From: Dinoroseobacter sp049800775
Lineage (GTDB): Bacteria; Pseudomonadota; Alphaproteobacteria; Rhodobacterales; Rhodobacteraceae
DNA length: 64,000 nucleotides
Assembly: GCF_049800775.1 (NCBI RefSeq)
Contig: NZ_JBNAFR010000004.1
Location: 297,587 to 361,586 of the forward strand
Direction: 5' to 3'
This document shows, piece by piece, positions 1 through 8,167 of the stretch. Under the pieces are notes generated by a model. The model was not told the origin of the DNA. It saw nothing but the letters and a program-made list of their open reading frames with translations, and did no database searches. Position 1 is the stretch's first letter. Every line of letters starts with the position of its first letter. Both the position numbers and the translations under genes were made by a program.

Positions 1-489
1 CGCGGGCTCGTGCGCGAGGTCATGGCCATTGCCGGATGGATCGCCGCCGCGATCGTGGCCTTCCTCTTTGCCGGTCAGGCCGAGCCGCTCCTGAAGGAGC
101 TGCCCTATGTGGGCCCCATCCTGCAGGACAGTTGCGAGCTGGCGATCATTGCGGCCTTCGCGGCGGTGTTCGCGATCACGCTGGTGGTGGTGTCGGTCTT
201 CACCCCGCTCTTTTCCGGGCTGATCCAGCGCTCGGCTTTGGGCGGGATCGATCAGGGCCTTGGCTTCTTCTTTGGCGCGGTGCGGGGGATCCTGCTCGTG
301 GCTGTGGGGCTGCTGGCCTATGACCGCATCATGACCACCGAGACCATCCCGATGATCGAGGAAAGCCGCTCGGCCTCGGTGTTCGGCGCTTTCTCCGCAC
401 GTCTCGAAGCGCAGATCCCCGAGGATGCTACCGGCTGGGTCGTGGGCCGCTACGAAGAGCTGGTCGGCAATTGCGGCGCGCCGAGCTGA
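1..489 (+). CDS. cvpA: CvpA family membrane protein, 5' end cut by window edge
   Basis: The reading frame is open from the first base and lacks its N-terminus. The first residues seen (RGLVREVMAIAGW) match the conserved R-G-x-x-R-E-x-x-x-I-x-G-W segment between the first two membrane helices of CvpA proteins. About three further hydrophobic helices follow, then a short soluble tail. CvpA is an inner-membrane protein first linked to colicin V production; its exact role is not settled. It commonly precedes purF, which begins about 720 bases downstream here. A GTG at position 10 could be taken as a start but would remove the first helix, so the true start should lie upstream of the window. Confidence 0.85.
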   Translation, partial: RGLVREVMAIAGWIAAAIVAFLFAGQAEPLLKELPYVGPILQDSCELAIIAAFAAVFAITLVVVSVFTPLFSGLIQRSALGGIDQGLGFFFGAVRGILLVAVGLLAYDRIMTTETIPMIEESRSASVFGAFSARLEAQIPEDATGWVVGRYEELVGNCGAPS

Positions 490-588
490 CCGCGTTTCGC
501 GCCCGGCAGAACCTCTGACACAGCGCTAACGCTGCGCTGACGCAACGTCATCCATCCTCTCCTCAGCACCGATTTGCAGGAGGCCGTG

Positions 589-813
589 ATGGACAGGTTC
601 ATTTTCAACACCGACGCGTTCGACCGGATCGAAGAGATCCCCGGCGAGAGCCAGATCAACCCCGATCTCCTCACCATGCCCCGCGTGCTCGGGGTATGGG
701 GCTCGGATGGTGCGAGCCTGCAGTCCCCCGCCCTGACGGGCATGCATATCGACCCGGTGATCCCCGGGACCGCCGAGCCCATGCTCGATATGTCCGTCGA
801 TAGTCTTTTCTAG
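589..813 (+). CDS. Small protein of unknown function
   Basis: This 74-residue protein is not recognised. I chose ATG 589 because AGGAGG-like bases (577-583) lie five bases upstream; an in-frame TTG at 574 overlaps that site. The protein is acidic and begins MDRFIFNTDAFDRIEEIPGE, with no signal peptide or membrane helix. It lies between cvpA and purF on the same strand, with about 100 bases before it and about 390 after, so it is probably its own unit. The clear ribosome binding site supports translation; function is unknown. Confidence 0.5.
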   Translation: MDRFIFNTDAFDRIEEIPGESQINPDLLTMPRVLGVWGSDGASLQSPALTGMHIDPVIPGTAEPMLDMSVDSLF

Positions 814-1206
814 TGAGTGGCTGAGTACCCGCCTTGCGGCCCTGCCCGCCCCTCTCGGGTCGGGTCGCAAGCCTTACATATCGGACCCTGGGGCCCCGGC
901 CCCTCCCTCCCGCAAGGGTCCGATCCGAGGCGAGCGCCCCCCAGCGCTGCGTGGTGTTTCCCCAAGACCCGCGCCCCCGCCTCTTCCCTGCGCTGCAGGG
1001 CTGCCGCCCGCCCAGTTCCTGGGCGGGCGTTGGCGTTCTGCACGGGACCGATGCAAATCGACCGCCGAACGCTCGCCTCCGGGGCAAACCGGCCTATCTG
1101 GCGCGGCGAGCCTCGTGGCAGGGGACCGTTGCGGCTGCGACATCCACACATGTGATAGTTTCGTGACAGATGCAGCTTCAGCGATTACACCTCGCCGCGA
1201 CCCCAA
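814..1206 (+). other. Gene-free GC-rich stretch before purF, with an inverted repeat
   Basis: I see no convincing gene here. The stretch holds a perfect 10-base inverted repeat (880-889 ATCGGACCCT and 915-924 AGGGTCCGAT) with a 25-base spacer rich in C. It is not followed by a T-run on either strand, so it is not an obvious terminator. A CACATGTG octamer lies at 1147-1154. The purF promoter should be in this region but no clear -35/-10 pair stands out. Confidence 0.5.
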
Positions 1207-2715
1207 ATGGATTCGGAGCGCCCCTTGTCCCACTCTGACACGCAAGCCCCCGAGATGCCCCCTGCCCATCCGTTCGATGACGACAAGCTCCGCGAGGAGT
1301 GTGGCGTTTTCGGTGTGATCGGCGTCTCGGACGCAGCGAATTTCGTGGCCCTCGGCCTGCACGCGCTGCAGCACCGCGGACAGGAAGCGGGGGGCATCGT
1401 CTCCCACGCGCCCAAGGTGGGGTTCAACTCCGCGCGCCGCTTCGGCTATGTGCGCGACAACTTCACCAAGGCCTCGCTGATGGAGACCTTGCCCGGCCCC
1501 CTAGCCATCGGCCATGTGCGCTACTCCACGGCCGGCTCCAAGGGCAACACGGCGATCCGCGACGTGCAGCCCTTTTTCGGCGAGTTTTCCATGGGTGGGG
1601 CGGCGATTGCCCATAACGGCAACATCACCAATGCCGATGCCCTGCGCCGCGAGCTGATCGAGCGCGGCTCGATCTTCCAGAGCTCGTCGGACAGCGAGTG
1701 CATCATCCATCTGATGGCCCGGTCCCTGCAGAAATCCATCCCCGAGCGGATGAAAGACGCGCTCCGCCGATGCGAGGGCGCGTTTTCCGTTGTGGCGATG
1801 ACCCGCACCAAGCTGATCGGGGTGCGCGATCCGCTGGGCGTGCGTCCGCTCGTTCTGGGCCAGCTCGGCGATGGCTGGGCGCTGGCCTCTGAGACCTGTG
1901 CCCTCGACATCATCGGTGCCGAGTTCGTGCGCGAGATCGCGCCCGGCGAGATGGTCGTGGTCACCGAAGAGGACGGCGTGCAGAGCTATTTCCCCTTCGA
2001 GCGCCGCGCCAGCCGCTTCTGCATCTTCGAGCATGTGTATTTCTCGCGCCCCGACAGCATCATCGATGGCCGCTCGGTCTATGACACGCGCCGGATGATC
2101 GGGGTGGAGCTCGCCAAGGAAAGCCCGGTCGACGCCGATCTTGTCTGCCCCGTCCCCGATAGCGGCACCCCCGCGGCCATCGGGTTCAGTCAGGAAAGCG
2201 GCATTCCCTACGCCATGGGGATCATCCGCAACCAGTATATGGGCCGGACCTTCATCGAGCCGACCGAGCAGATCCGCAACATGGGCGTGCGCCTGAAGCT
2301 CAACGTCAACCGCGCCCTGATCAAGGGCAAGCGGGTGATCCTCGTGGACGACTCGGTGGTGCGCGGCACGACCTCGCGCAAGATCAAGGAGATGATCCTC
2401 GATGCCGGCGCGGCCGAGGTCCATTTCCGCATCGCCTCGCCGCCCACCTCTTGGCCGTGCTTTTACGGCGTGGACACGCCGGAGCGCGAGAAGCTGCTCG
2501 CCGCGACCATGTCCGAAGAGGAGATGCGCGACCATCTGGGCGTGAACAGCCTGAAATTCATCTCGCTCGACGGACTCTACCGCGCCGCCGGTGTGGCCGA
2601 GGGCCGCGACCCCGGCGCGCCGCGCTATTGCGATGCCTGCTTCTCCGGCGAGTACCCGGTGGCCCCTTCCGACATGCTCGAGAAAGGGTTCCAGCTGCGC
2701 ACTGCCGCAGAGTAG
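1207..2715 (+). CDS. purF: Amidophosphoribosyltransferase
   Basis: PurF transfers the amide nitrogen of glutamine to PRPP to give phosphoribosylamine, the first committed step of purine synthesis, in the cytoplasm. The N-terminal class II glutamine amidotransferase domain has its nucleophile at Cys32 in EECGVFG; cleavage before this Cys is usual in the family. HALQHRGQEAGGI and HNGNITNA are further glutaminase motifs. The C-terminal phosphoribosyltransferase domain carries the PRPP loop VILVDDSVVRGTTS near residue 377. The 502-residue length is normal. The start is uncertain: ATG 1207 gives a 31-residue leader without a good ribosome binding site, and ATG 1255 is an alternative. Confidence 0.96.
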   Translation: MDSERPLSHSDTQAPEMPPAHPFDDDKLREECGVFGVIGVSDAANFVALGLHALQHRGQEAGGIVSHAPKVGFNSARRFGYVRDNFTKASLMETLPGPLAIGHVRYSTAGSKGNTAIRDVQPFFGEFSMGGAAIAHNGNITNADALRRELIERGSIFQSSSDSECIIHLMARSLQKSIPERMKDALRRCEGAFSVVAMTRTKLIGVRDPLGVRPLVLGQLGDGWALASETCALDIIGAEFVREIAPGEMVVVTEEDGVQSYFPFERRASRFCIFEHVYFSRPDSIIDGRSVYDTRRMIGVELAKESPVDADLVCPVPDSGTPAAIGFSQESGIPYAMGIIRNQYMGRTFIEPTEQIRNMGVRLKLNVNRALIKGKRVILVDDSVVRGTTSRKIKEMILDAGAAEVHFRIASPPTSWPCFYGVDTPEREKLLAATMSEEEMRDHLGVNSLKFISLDGLYRAAGVAEGRDPGAPRYCDACFSGEYPVAPSDMLEKGFQLRTAAE

Positions 2716-2719
2716 CCTC

Positions 2720-3292
2720 ATGGACTATGTCACGCTGTGCGCCTTGGCAAAGGCGCGCGTTCCGCGCATTGCTATGAACGAGGATAGGTTCTGCTCCCCG
2801 TTTCCAAGCCCTTTGAGCAAGGCCGAGGAGCAAGCCGCTCTAGACTCACTGGGCTTTGCGCCACCGAGCCTCCTCCGGTCTCTCTATCGCGATCTGGGGA
2901 ATGGTGGCTTTGGTCCGGGCTATGGCTTGATGGGGCTGGCCGGGGGCGCGACCGATGACATGGGCCAGACCGCGGATGCCGCGTATCTGAGCTTGACTAA
3001 GTCAGGTTGCTTCCCCGGCGGACATGTCTGGCCGAACGCCCTTCTGCCGATCGCGGATTTTGGCTGCGCGATCTATGCCTGCATTGACTGCCAGTCAGAG
3101 GATTTCCCCGTCGTCTTTTGGGAGCCCAATCTATTTTCCGACGGGGACGATCCGCGCACAGCGCTCTTTGCCTCGGGCAGAGGGTTTTCGGACTGGATCG
3201 GCGCGTGGGCCCAGGGGCAAGACATCTGGGCTGAGGTCTTCGGCACCTTCCCGGACGAGAAAGCACTGACACGATGGAAGCCCGCGCGATGA
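2720..3292 (+). CDS. SMI1/KNR4 (SUKH) family protein
   Basis: The segment LGFAPPSLLRSLYRDLGNGGFGPGYGL has the family pattern of a helix, then L-Y-x-x-x-G-(N/D)-G-G-F-G-P-G-Y-G-L, seen in SMI1/KNR4 or SUKH proteins. Many SUKH proteins are immunity proteins against contact-delivered nuclease toxins, but others are housekeeping or unknown. No toxin gene lies nearby. The stop overlaps the start of the DUF1284 gene in an ATGA, suggesting translational coupling. ATG 2720, five bases after the purF stop, and ATG 2774 are both possible starts; neither has a strong ribosome binding site. The AT content is slightly higher than in purF. Confidence 0.7.
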   Translation: MDYVTLCALAKARVPRIAMNEDRFCSPFPSPLSKAEEQAALDSLGFAPPSLLRSLYRDLGNGGFGPGYGLMGLAGGATDDMGQTADAAYLSLTKSGCFPGGHVWPNALLPIADFGCAIYACIDCQSEDFPVVFWEPNLFSDGDDPRTALFASGRGFSDWIGAWAQGQDIWAEVFGTFPDEKALTRWKPAR

Positions 3293-3714
3293 CCATACGA
3301 TTTCGTCCGCATCACTTCCTCTGTTCCCTCGGGTTCGAGGGGAAGGGCTATTCCGACGGGTTCACCGCGAATATGCACAGCATCGTGGTGGGCCAGCTCC
3401 GCGCGCCCGGCGGGGACGCGGTCGAGATCGAAGTGACCGCGATCACCGACGACATCTGTGCGCCCTGCCCCAAGCGGCGCGGGCGGCTTTGCGTGGATCA
3501 GGGCAAGATTGCACGGCTGGACCGGGCCCATGGGGACGCGCTGGACCTTGCCGCCGGGGACCGCATCACCTGGGGCGCCGCCCAGGACCGGATGGCCGCG
3601 TTGGAGCCCGAAGATCTCGACCGGATCTGCGCGGGCTGCGCCTGGCTCGAGATGGGGATGTGCAAGACCGCCCTAGCGCGGTTGAAAGAGACCCGCCCGG
3701 CTCTGGACAGGTAG
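3289..3714 (+). CDS. DUF1284 domain protein, Cys-rich
   Basis: The 141-residue protein begins MTIRFRPHHFLCSLGFEGKGYS, which fits the DUF1284 signature RPHH-(L/F)-LC followed by F-x-G-K-G-Y-S and an N. It has cysteines in CAPCPKRRGRLC, CAGC and MGMC, which may bind a metal or iron-sulfur cluster; that is an inference from spacing. The catalytic role of the family is not known to me. The start ATG 3289 overlaps the stop of the SUKH-family gene (ATGA), so the two are likely co-translated. Confidence 0.75.
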   Translation: MTIRFRPHHFLCSLGFEGKGYSDGFTANMHSIVVGQLRAPGGDAVEIEVTAITDDICAPCPKRRGRLCVDQGKIARLDRAHGDALDLAAGDRITWGAAQDRMAALEPEDLDRICAGCAWLEMGMCKTALARLKETRPALDR

Positions 3715-3792
3715 CAGACGCCCGCTACCCTTCGAGCAGGGTAAGACGGCGGATCCTCCGCGCGCCCGCCGAAGGATCGGGAGCGGCGCAGG

Positions 3793-4428
3793 ATGGACGC
3801 GATATTCACGCAGTTTGTGACGCTTTGGGTGGTGATCGACCCGGTGGGGACGATCCCCGTTTTCATCGCCGTGACGGCCATGGTGGCCCCGGAATTGCGC
3901 AAGAAAGTGGCCCGGGATGCCAGCCTCTTTGCCATCGGGATCCTGCTTTTCTTTCTCGTGCTGGGGCAATTCCTGATCGAGGGGCTGGGGATCAACCTCA
4001 ACGCCTTCAAGGTCGCGGGCGGGATTGTCCTGTTCCTCTTTGCGCTGACCATGATCTTTGGCGAGCCAAAGCAGAAGACCGACCAGAATTTCAGCGAAAC
4101 CTGCGGCGGGACAGGCGATGTCTCTCCGGCGGTCTTCCCGCTTGCTGTACCCTCGCTCGCCTCGCCGGGGGCCATGCTGGCGGTGGTGCTGTTGACGGAT
4201 AAGGGCGAGACCGAGATCGCATCCCAGGCCATCACGGCGGGCCTGATGGTGGTGGTGATCTTCTTTGCCTATCTCTGCATGCGGCTGGCGGATCCGATCA
4301 TCCGCCTGATCGGCAATGAGGGCTCAGCGATTGTGAGCCGCGTCATGGGGATGATCCTCGCCTCGGTCGCGGCGGACACGGTTCTGCGCGGTCTGGTGAA
4401 CATCTTTGTGCTCGGGCAGGTCAGCTGA
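3793..4428 (+). CDS. MarC family integral membrane protein
   Basis: This 211-residue protein has about six hydrophobic helices and the family's features: an N-terminal VTLWVVIDPVGTIPVFIAV, a central GGIVLFLFALTMIFG, and a conserved SPAVFPLAVPSLASPGAM segment where polar and proline residues cross the membrane. MarC (UPF0056) proteins sit in the inner membrane; the proposed role in multiple antibiotic resistance was not upheld and the function is unknown. A short GC-rich gap separates it from DUF1284 upstream, and it converges on the GNAT gene with only 15 bases between stops. Confidence 0.9.
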   Translation: MDAIFTQFVTLWVVIDPVGTIPVFIAVTAMVAPELRKKVARDASLFAIGILLFFLVLGQFLIEGLGINLNAFKVAGGIVLFLFALTMIFGEPKQKTDQNFSETCGGTGDVSPAVFPLAVPSLASPGAMLAVVLLTDKGETEIASQAITAGLMVVVIFFAYLCMRLADPIIRLIGNEGSAIVSRVMGMILASVAADTVLRGLVNIFVLGQVS

Positions 4429-4443
4429 GGCTGGCCGCTGAGG

Positions 4444-4923
4444 TCATGCCTTGAGCGGCTTCGACATCCGGAAATTGCGCAGGGAGATGCCGTCTCGCAC
4501 GACCTCTTGCGCGGCGTCTAGCTGCCATCCTTGACGTTCGAAGAACGGGCGCGCGCTCAGGCTGGCTTCGGTGTACAACGCGCTCAGGCCGCGGCGCCGC
4601 GCCTCCGCCTCAAGGGCCTGATAGAGCCGCCATGCCACGCCGCGGCCCGCCACCTGCGGGGCGACATAGGCGAGATCAATCCGTCCCCGGGGCTCTAGCG
4701 ACATGAAGCCGACGACGGCGCCCTGCTGGATCGCGAGCTTGCAGGTCTGGCCGCTCAACCGCGCGGCCCAGATCTCGGGCGGGCGCGGCGCTGCCCCCGC
4801 CCAGGCGGTCTGCTGCTCCGGCGTATAATGCGCGCCGGTCCCGAGATGCACCGCATCAAAGAAGACCTGCGCCACGGCGGCGGCATCCTCGGGGCGAAAA
4901 TCGCGCAAGACAAGGTCGGACAT
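4444..4923 (-). CDS. GNAT family N-acetyltransferase
   Basis: The 159-residue protein starts at MSDLVLRDFRPEDAAAVAQV. The acetyl-CoA binding motif A is visible as LAYVAPQVAGRGVAWRLYQA (V-x-P-x-x-x-G-x-G), followed by ALYTEASLSARPFFERQGW, typical of the C-terminal half of GNAT enzymes. The substrate cannot be told from sequence. I chose ATG 4923, preceded by GAGGG, because further upstream frame would read through a terminator-like hairpin at 4952-4980. It is therefore probably transcribed separately from bioY. Confidence 0.85.
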   Translation of the reverse strand: MSDLVLRDFRPEDAAAVAQVFFDAVHLGTGAHYTPEQQTAWAGAAPRPPEIWAARLSGQTCKLAIQQGAVVGFMSLEPRGRIDLAYVAPQVAGRGVAWRLYQALEAEARRRGLSALYTEASLSARPFFERQGWQLDAAQEVVRDGISLRNFRMSKPLKA

Positions 4924-4951
4924 GGAAGCACCCTCGCGCCTGAGAGACGCA

Positions 4952-4980
4952 AAACGCCGCCCCGGTTCGGGGCGGCGTTT
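4952..4980 (-). terminator. Hairpin terminator after bioY
   Basis: A perfect 12-base stem (4952-4963 and 4969-4980, AAACGCCGCCCC against its complement) with a five-base loop lies 28 bases past the bioY stop and ahead of the GNAT start. The arm ends give short A and T tracts on both sides, so it could work in either direction. Confidence 0.75.
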
Positions 4981-5008
4981 CACCGAGTTGTTGAACGCGT
5001 GTGGCCGA

Positions 5009-5602
5009 TCAGGCCTTGCGCAGGACTTTCCACGCGCCGGAGACGACCAGCGCTGCAATCAGCGCCTTGACCGCGTCACCCAGCAGGAACGGACCCATGA
5101 ACCATGCCCAGATCTTGTCCCAGCCGATGCCGACCCAGCCGCCCTCGATGCCGAAGGAGGAGGCGACGGCCATGGGCCAGATCACGCCGGGGATGTAGAC
5201 GAGCGCGGAGGCGACCAGCGCCGCGAGTGCGGTGCCGAGGAAGCCCTTGGCCAGCCCCCGCTCAGCGGCGAGGCCAGCGGCGAAGGCCACGAGGACGAAG
5301 CCGATCAGGAAGCCTGCGGTCGGGCCCGCGAAGGCAACGCCGTTCATGCCATTGGCAAAGACCGGCAGACCGGCGAGGCCCTGACCGAGATAGGCCAGCA
5401 GCGTGACCGCGCCCAGACGCGAGCCATAGGCGAAGCCCACCAGCAGGATGGCCAGCATCTGCAGCGTCATCGGGACCGGGATCATCGGGACGCTGATCTG
5501 GGCGGCCACGGCGATGAAGGCCGATCCGCCGAGGACCAGAAGGGCCTTGCGCAGAAGGGAGGTTTCGCCAAGCGCGGCTTGGGACAGGGTCAGGGAGCTC
5601 AT
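5009..5602 (-). CDS. bioY: Biotin transporter substrate-binding component BioY
   Basis: BioY is the membrane S-component that captures biotin, either alone or with an energy-coupling (ECF) module. The 197-residue protein has about six membrane helices, with the family segments QISVPMIPVPMTLQMLAILL near the N-terminus and AYLGQGLAGLPVFANGMNG followed by GPTAGFLIGF, which shape the biotin site. No bioM or bioN gene is adjacent, so energising subunits, if used, are elsewhere. I placed the start at ATG 5602 (MSSLTLSQAAL); a longer frame upstream is not homologous-looking. I saw no TTATNNATAA-like BioR operator in the short divergent region shared with the SDR gene. Confidence 0.93.
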   Translation of the reverse strand: MSSLTLSQAALGETSLLRKALLVLGGSAFIAVAAQISVPMIPVPMTLQMLAILLVGFAYGSRLGAVTLLAYLGQGLAGLPVFANGMNGVAFAGPTAGFLIGFVLVAFAAGLAAERGLAKGFLGTALAALVASALVYIPGVIWPMAVASSFGIEGGWVGIGWDKIWAWFMGPFLLGDAVKALIAALVVSGAWKVLRKA

Positions 5603-5724
5603 CAGGTTCGTCCTTGTGTTGCAAAGATTGCTCCGGTTTTTTCGCTCGCGCGGCATAAAGTCAAGCGCGACGCAGATGCGCACCCCCTTGCGCTGCCCCC
5701 GGTCTCGGGCCTACACCCCGCGCC

Positions 5725-6393
5725 ATGGCATATGATTTGCAAGACAAAATCGCGCTTGTGACGGGCGCATCGCGGGGGCTGGGACATGCGGTCGCCGAGG
5801 CTTTGGCGGCGCGCGGCGCCCATGTGATCGCGCTGGCGCGGACCGTGGGCGGGCTCGAAGAGCTCGATGACCGGATCCAGGCGCAGGGCGGTCAGGCGAC
5901 GCTGGCGCCGATTGATCTGACAAAGGATGACGCGGTTGCCGGGATATGTCGCGCAATCTTTGATCGTTGGGGGCGGATCGATCTGCTGGTGCATACGGCA
6001 GTGCATGCGCCCGCCCTGTCGCCCGTGGATCACGCGGACCCCAAGGATTACGCCAAGACCTTTGCGACGAATGTGGAAGGCACCCAGCGGGTGATCCGCA
6101 TGGTGGCGCCGCTCTTGCATGCCGCCCCCGAGGGACGGGCGGTGTTCTGCACGGACCCGCGCGCCGGCGAGAAGTTCTTCGGGCTCTACGGGGCCTCCAA
6201 GGCCGCCGAAGCAGCACTCGTGGCGAGCTGGGCGGCCGAAACCGCGCGGACGGACCTGCGCGTGGCCAGTTTCACGCCCGAGCCGATGCCCACGGCCACG
6301 CGGGCCCGGTTCTTTCCCGGCGAGGATCGCACGGCGCTGAGCGCCCCGGCGGATCAGGCCAAGCGGCTTCTGGCGCTTCTGGACGCAGAATAA
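5725..6393 (+). CDS. SDR family oxidoreductase
   Basis: This 222-residue protein has the classical short-chain dehydrogenase layout: the NAD(P)-binding TGASRGLG near residue 14, a DxxK-like acidic site in APIDLTKDD, the NVEGT helix region, and the catalytic YGASK. The usual NAG motif reads HTAVHAPAL here, an unusual version. SDRs of this length resemble the YciK-like and DltE-like group; the substrate is unknown. It is transcribed away from bioY and ends just before an assembly gap. Confidence 0.85.
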   Translation: MAYDLQDKIALVTGASRGLGHAVAEALAARGAHVIALARTVGGLEELDDRIQAQGGQATLAPIDLTKDDAVAGICRAIFDRWGRIDLLVHTAVHAPALSPVDHADPKDYAKTFATNVEGTQRVIRMVAPLLHAAPEGRAVFCTDPRAGEKFFGLYGASKAAEAALVASWAAETARTDLRVASFTPEPMPTATRARFFPGEDRTALSAPADQAKRLLALLDAE

Positions 6394-6410
6394 ACCGGTG
6401 CAGCCCGGTG

Positions 6411-6440
6411 GCGCCGGTNNNNNNNNNNTGCGACCGGCGC
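6411..6440. other. Assembly gap of ten N inside an inverted repeat
   Basis: Bases 6419-6428 are N. They are flanked by GCGCCGGT (6411-6418) and its exact complement ACCGGCGC (6433-6440). The gap therefore lies in the loop of a GC-rich hairpin. The true length of the missing part is unknown; ten N may be only a placeholder. Confidence 0.85.
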
Positions 6441-6498
6441 GGACCCGCCTCGATCAGACCGTTTGTCCGCAAAGACCCCGGTCAGGCCACGCGCGTCC

Positions 6499-6522
6499 GC
6501 CGCATCCACATGTGGATGCGGC
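6499..6522. repeat. Perfect 24-base palindrome before surE
   Basis: All 24 bases form a perfect palindrome with the core TCCACATGTGGA and outer arms GCCGCA/TGCGGC. It lies 85 bases ahead of the surE start and after the SDR gene. It resembles in size and CATG centre the two palindromes after the nlpD-like gene. No T-run follows it on either strand. Confidence 0.85.
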
Positions 6523-6607
6523 CTCGCCCCCTTGGCCGCCGTCCTCTGCGCTTTACCCCGGCGCGCCTCGCCGCTAACAGGGTTGAAAGCAGGATACAGG
6601 GGCGGAA

Positions 6608-7393
6608 ATGCGCATTCTCATCACCAATGACGACGGCATCAATGCGCCGGGACTGCAAGTTCTCGAAGAGATTGCGACCGAGATCGCCGGCCCCGACGGC
6701 GAGGTCTGGACCGTCGCCCCCGCCTTCGAGCAATCCGGCGTCGGCCATTGCATAAGCTACACCCAGCCCACCATGATCGCCGAGCTGGGCCCGCGCCGCT
6801 TTGCGGCCGAGGGCAGCCCGGCCGATTGCGTGATGGCCGGGCTCTATGACGTGCTGACGGACAGCGCGCCGGATCTGATCCTCTCCGGCGTCAACCGGGG
6901 CAACAATTCCGGCGAGAACGCGCTCTATTCCGGCACTCTGGGCGGTGCGATGGAAGGCGCGCTGCAGGGCCACAAGGCCATCGCCCTGTCCCAGTATTAC
7001 GGTCCGGCCATGGCGGGCGCCGAGGATCCGTTTTCCGCCGCGCGCCAGCATGGCGCCGCGGTGGTCCGCAAGTTGCTGGAGGCCGACCAATGGACCGGCC
7101 CTGATTACCGGACCTTCTACAATGTGAACTTCCCGCCGGTTCTGGCGGACGGGGTCAAGGGCACGAAGATCGCGGCCCAGGGCCTGCGCTCCCATGCCCG
7201 GTTCCAGATGGAGGCGCAGCTCTCCCCCGCCGGGCGGCGGTTTCTCTGGGTCAAGGGCAGCCCGCAGAACGTCCCCTCGCAGCCCGACACGGATGTCACG
7301 GTCAATCTCGACGGGTACATCTCGGTCACGCCCATGCGCGCGGATCTGACCGCCCACGACCTGCTCGCCCCGCTGGAGGCCGCCCTGGCATGA
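6608..7393 (+). CDS. surE: 5'/3'-nucleotidase SurE
   Basis: SurE is a metal-dependent phosphatase acting on nucleoside monophosphates and linked to stationary-phase survival. The N-terminal MRILITNDDGINAPG carries the metal-binding Asp pair (NDD), and SGVNRGNNSGENALYSGTLGGAMEG is the active-site block. The 261 residues match the usual length. The stop overlaps the start of pcm in ATGA (7390-7393), and the nlpD-like gene follows, the conserved surE-pcm-nlpD order of proteobacteria. Confidence 0.97.
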   Translation: MRILITNDDGINAPGLQVLEEIATEIAGPDGEVWTVAPAFEQSGVGHCISYTQPTMIAELGPRRFAAEGSPADCVMAGLYDVLTDSAPDLILSGVNRGNNSGENALYSGTLGGAMEGALQGHKAIALSQYYGPAMAGAEDPFSAARQHGAAVVRKLLEADQWTGPDYRTFYNVNFPPVLADGVKGTKIAAQGLRSHARFQMEAQLSPAGRRFLWVKGSPQNVPSQPDTDVTVNLDGYISVTPMRADLTAHDLLAPLEAALA

Positions 7394-8040
7394 GCCCGAC
7401 GCCGGAGCAGGTCATGCAGTTCCTCTACGCCCTGCGCTCGCGCGGGGTGCGGGATCGCGCTGTCCTGACAGCGATGGAAAAGGTCGACCGGGGCTTGTTC
7501 GTCGAAGGCGTCTTCTCGGACCGCGCCTATGAAGATGTGCCGCTGCCCATCGCCTGCGGCCAGACCATCAGCCAGCCCTCCATCGTCGGGCTGATGACCC
7601 AGGCCGCCGAGATCGGGCCGCGGCACCACGTGCTCGAGGTGGGAACCGGCGCGGGCTATCAAGCCGCGATCCTCAGCCAGCTCGCGCGCCGCGTCTGGAC
7701 GGTGGAGCGTCACCGCCCCCTGAGCCGGGCCGCAGAGCGGCGCTTCAAGACCCTGGATCTGACCAATGTGACCGTGATCAGCGGTGATGGCAGCTTCGGT
7801 CTGCCCGATCAGGCGCCCTTCGACCGAATCGTCGTGACCGCCGCTGCCGAAGATCCGCCCGGTCCACTCTTGGCGCAACTGCGCGACGGGGGTATCATGG
7901 TGGTGCCCGTGGGGCAGTCGGATGCGGTCCAGAGCCTGATCAAGGTGACACGGACCGGCGATGGGTTCGAATATGAGGAACTGCGCAGCGTCCGCTTCGT
8001 GCCACTGGTCGAAGGCATCGCCAGCGAGGGCGGGACCTGA
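7390..8040 (+). CDS. pcm: Protein-L-isoaspartate O-methyltransferase
   Basis: Pcm uses S-adenosylmethionine to methylate isoaspartyl residues in damaged proteins as the first step of repair. The 216-residue protein has the substrate segment PIACGQTISQPSIVGLMTQ, the SAM-binding EVGTGAGYQAAILS near residue 81, and the closing VRFVPLVEGIA, all typical. It is translationally coupled to surE through an ATGA overlap. The nlpD-like gene begins about 130 bases downstream, so the three may form one operon. Confidence 0.96.
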   Translation: MSPTPEQVMQFLYALRSRGVRDRAVLTAMEKVDRGLFVEGVFSDRAYEDVPLPIACGQTISQPSIVGLMTQAAEIGPRHHVLEVGTGAGYQAAILSQLARRVWTVERHRPLSRAAERRFKTLDLTNVTVISGDGSFGLPDQAPFDRIVVTAAAEDPPGPLLAQLRDGGIMVVPVGQSDAVQSLIKVTRTGDGFEYEELRSVRFVPLVEGIASEGGT

Positions 8041-8167
8041 ACGCGGTCCCGGGCGCAGCGCCGCCGGGAGATTGAGAGAGACAGGCCGAGGACCCCGGTC
8101 CGAGGATCGATTGCCGGAGGATGCGACCCGACAAGAGGCGCCCCGGCCCAGAGCAGAGGCGAATGTC

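Noticed and set aside
817..1155. Overlapping open frames in the purF upstream region
   Set aside because: High GC content opens all frames here; the proteins are Pro/Arg-rich, have no ribosome binding site and match no family.
5603..5724. BioR operator before bioY
   Set aside because: No TTAT-n-n-ATAA-like palindrome is present in the bioY upstream region.
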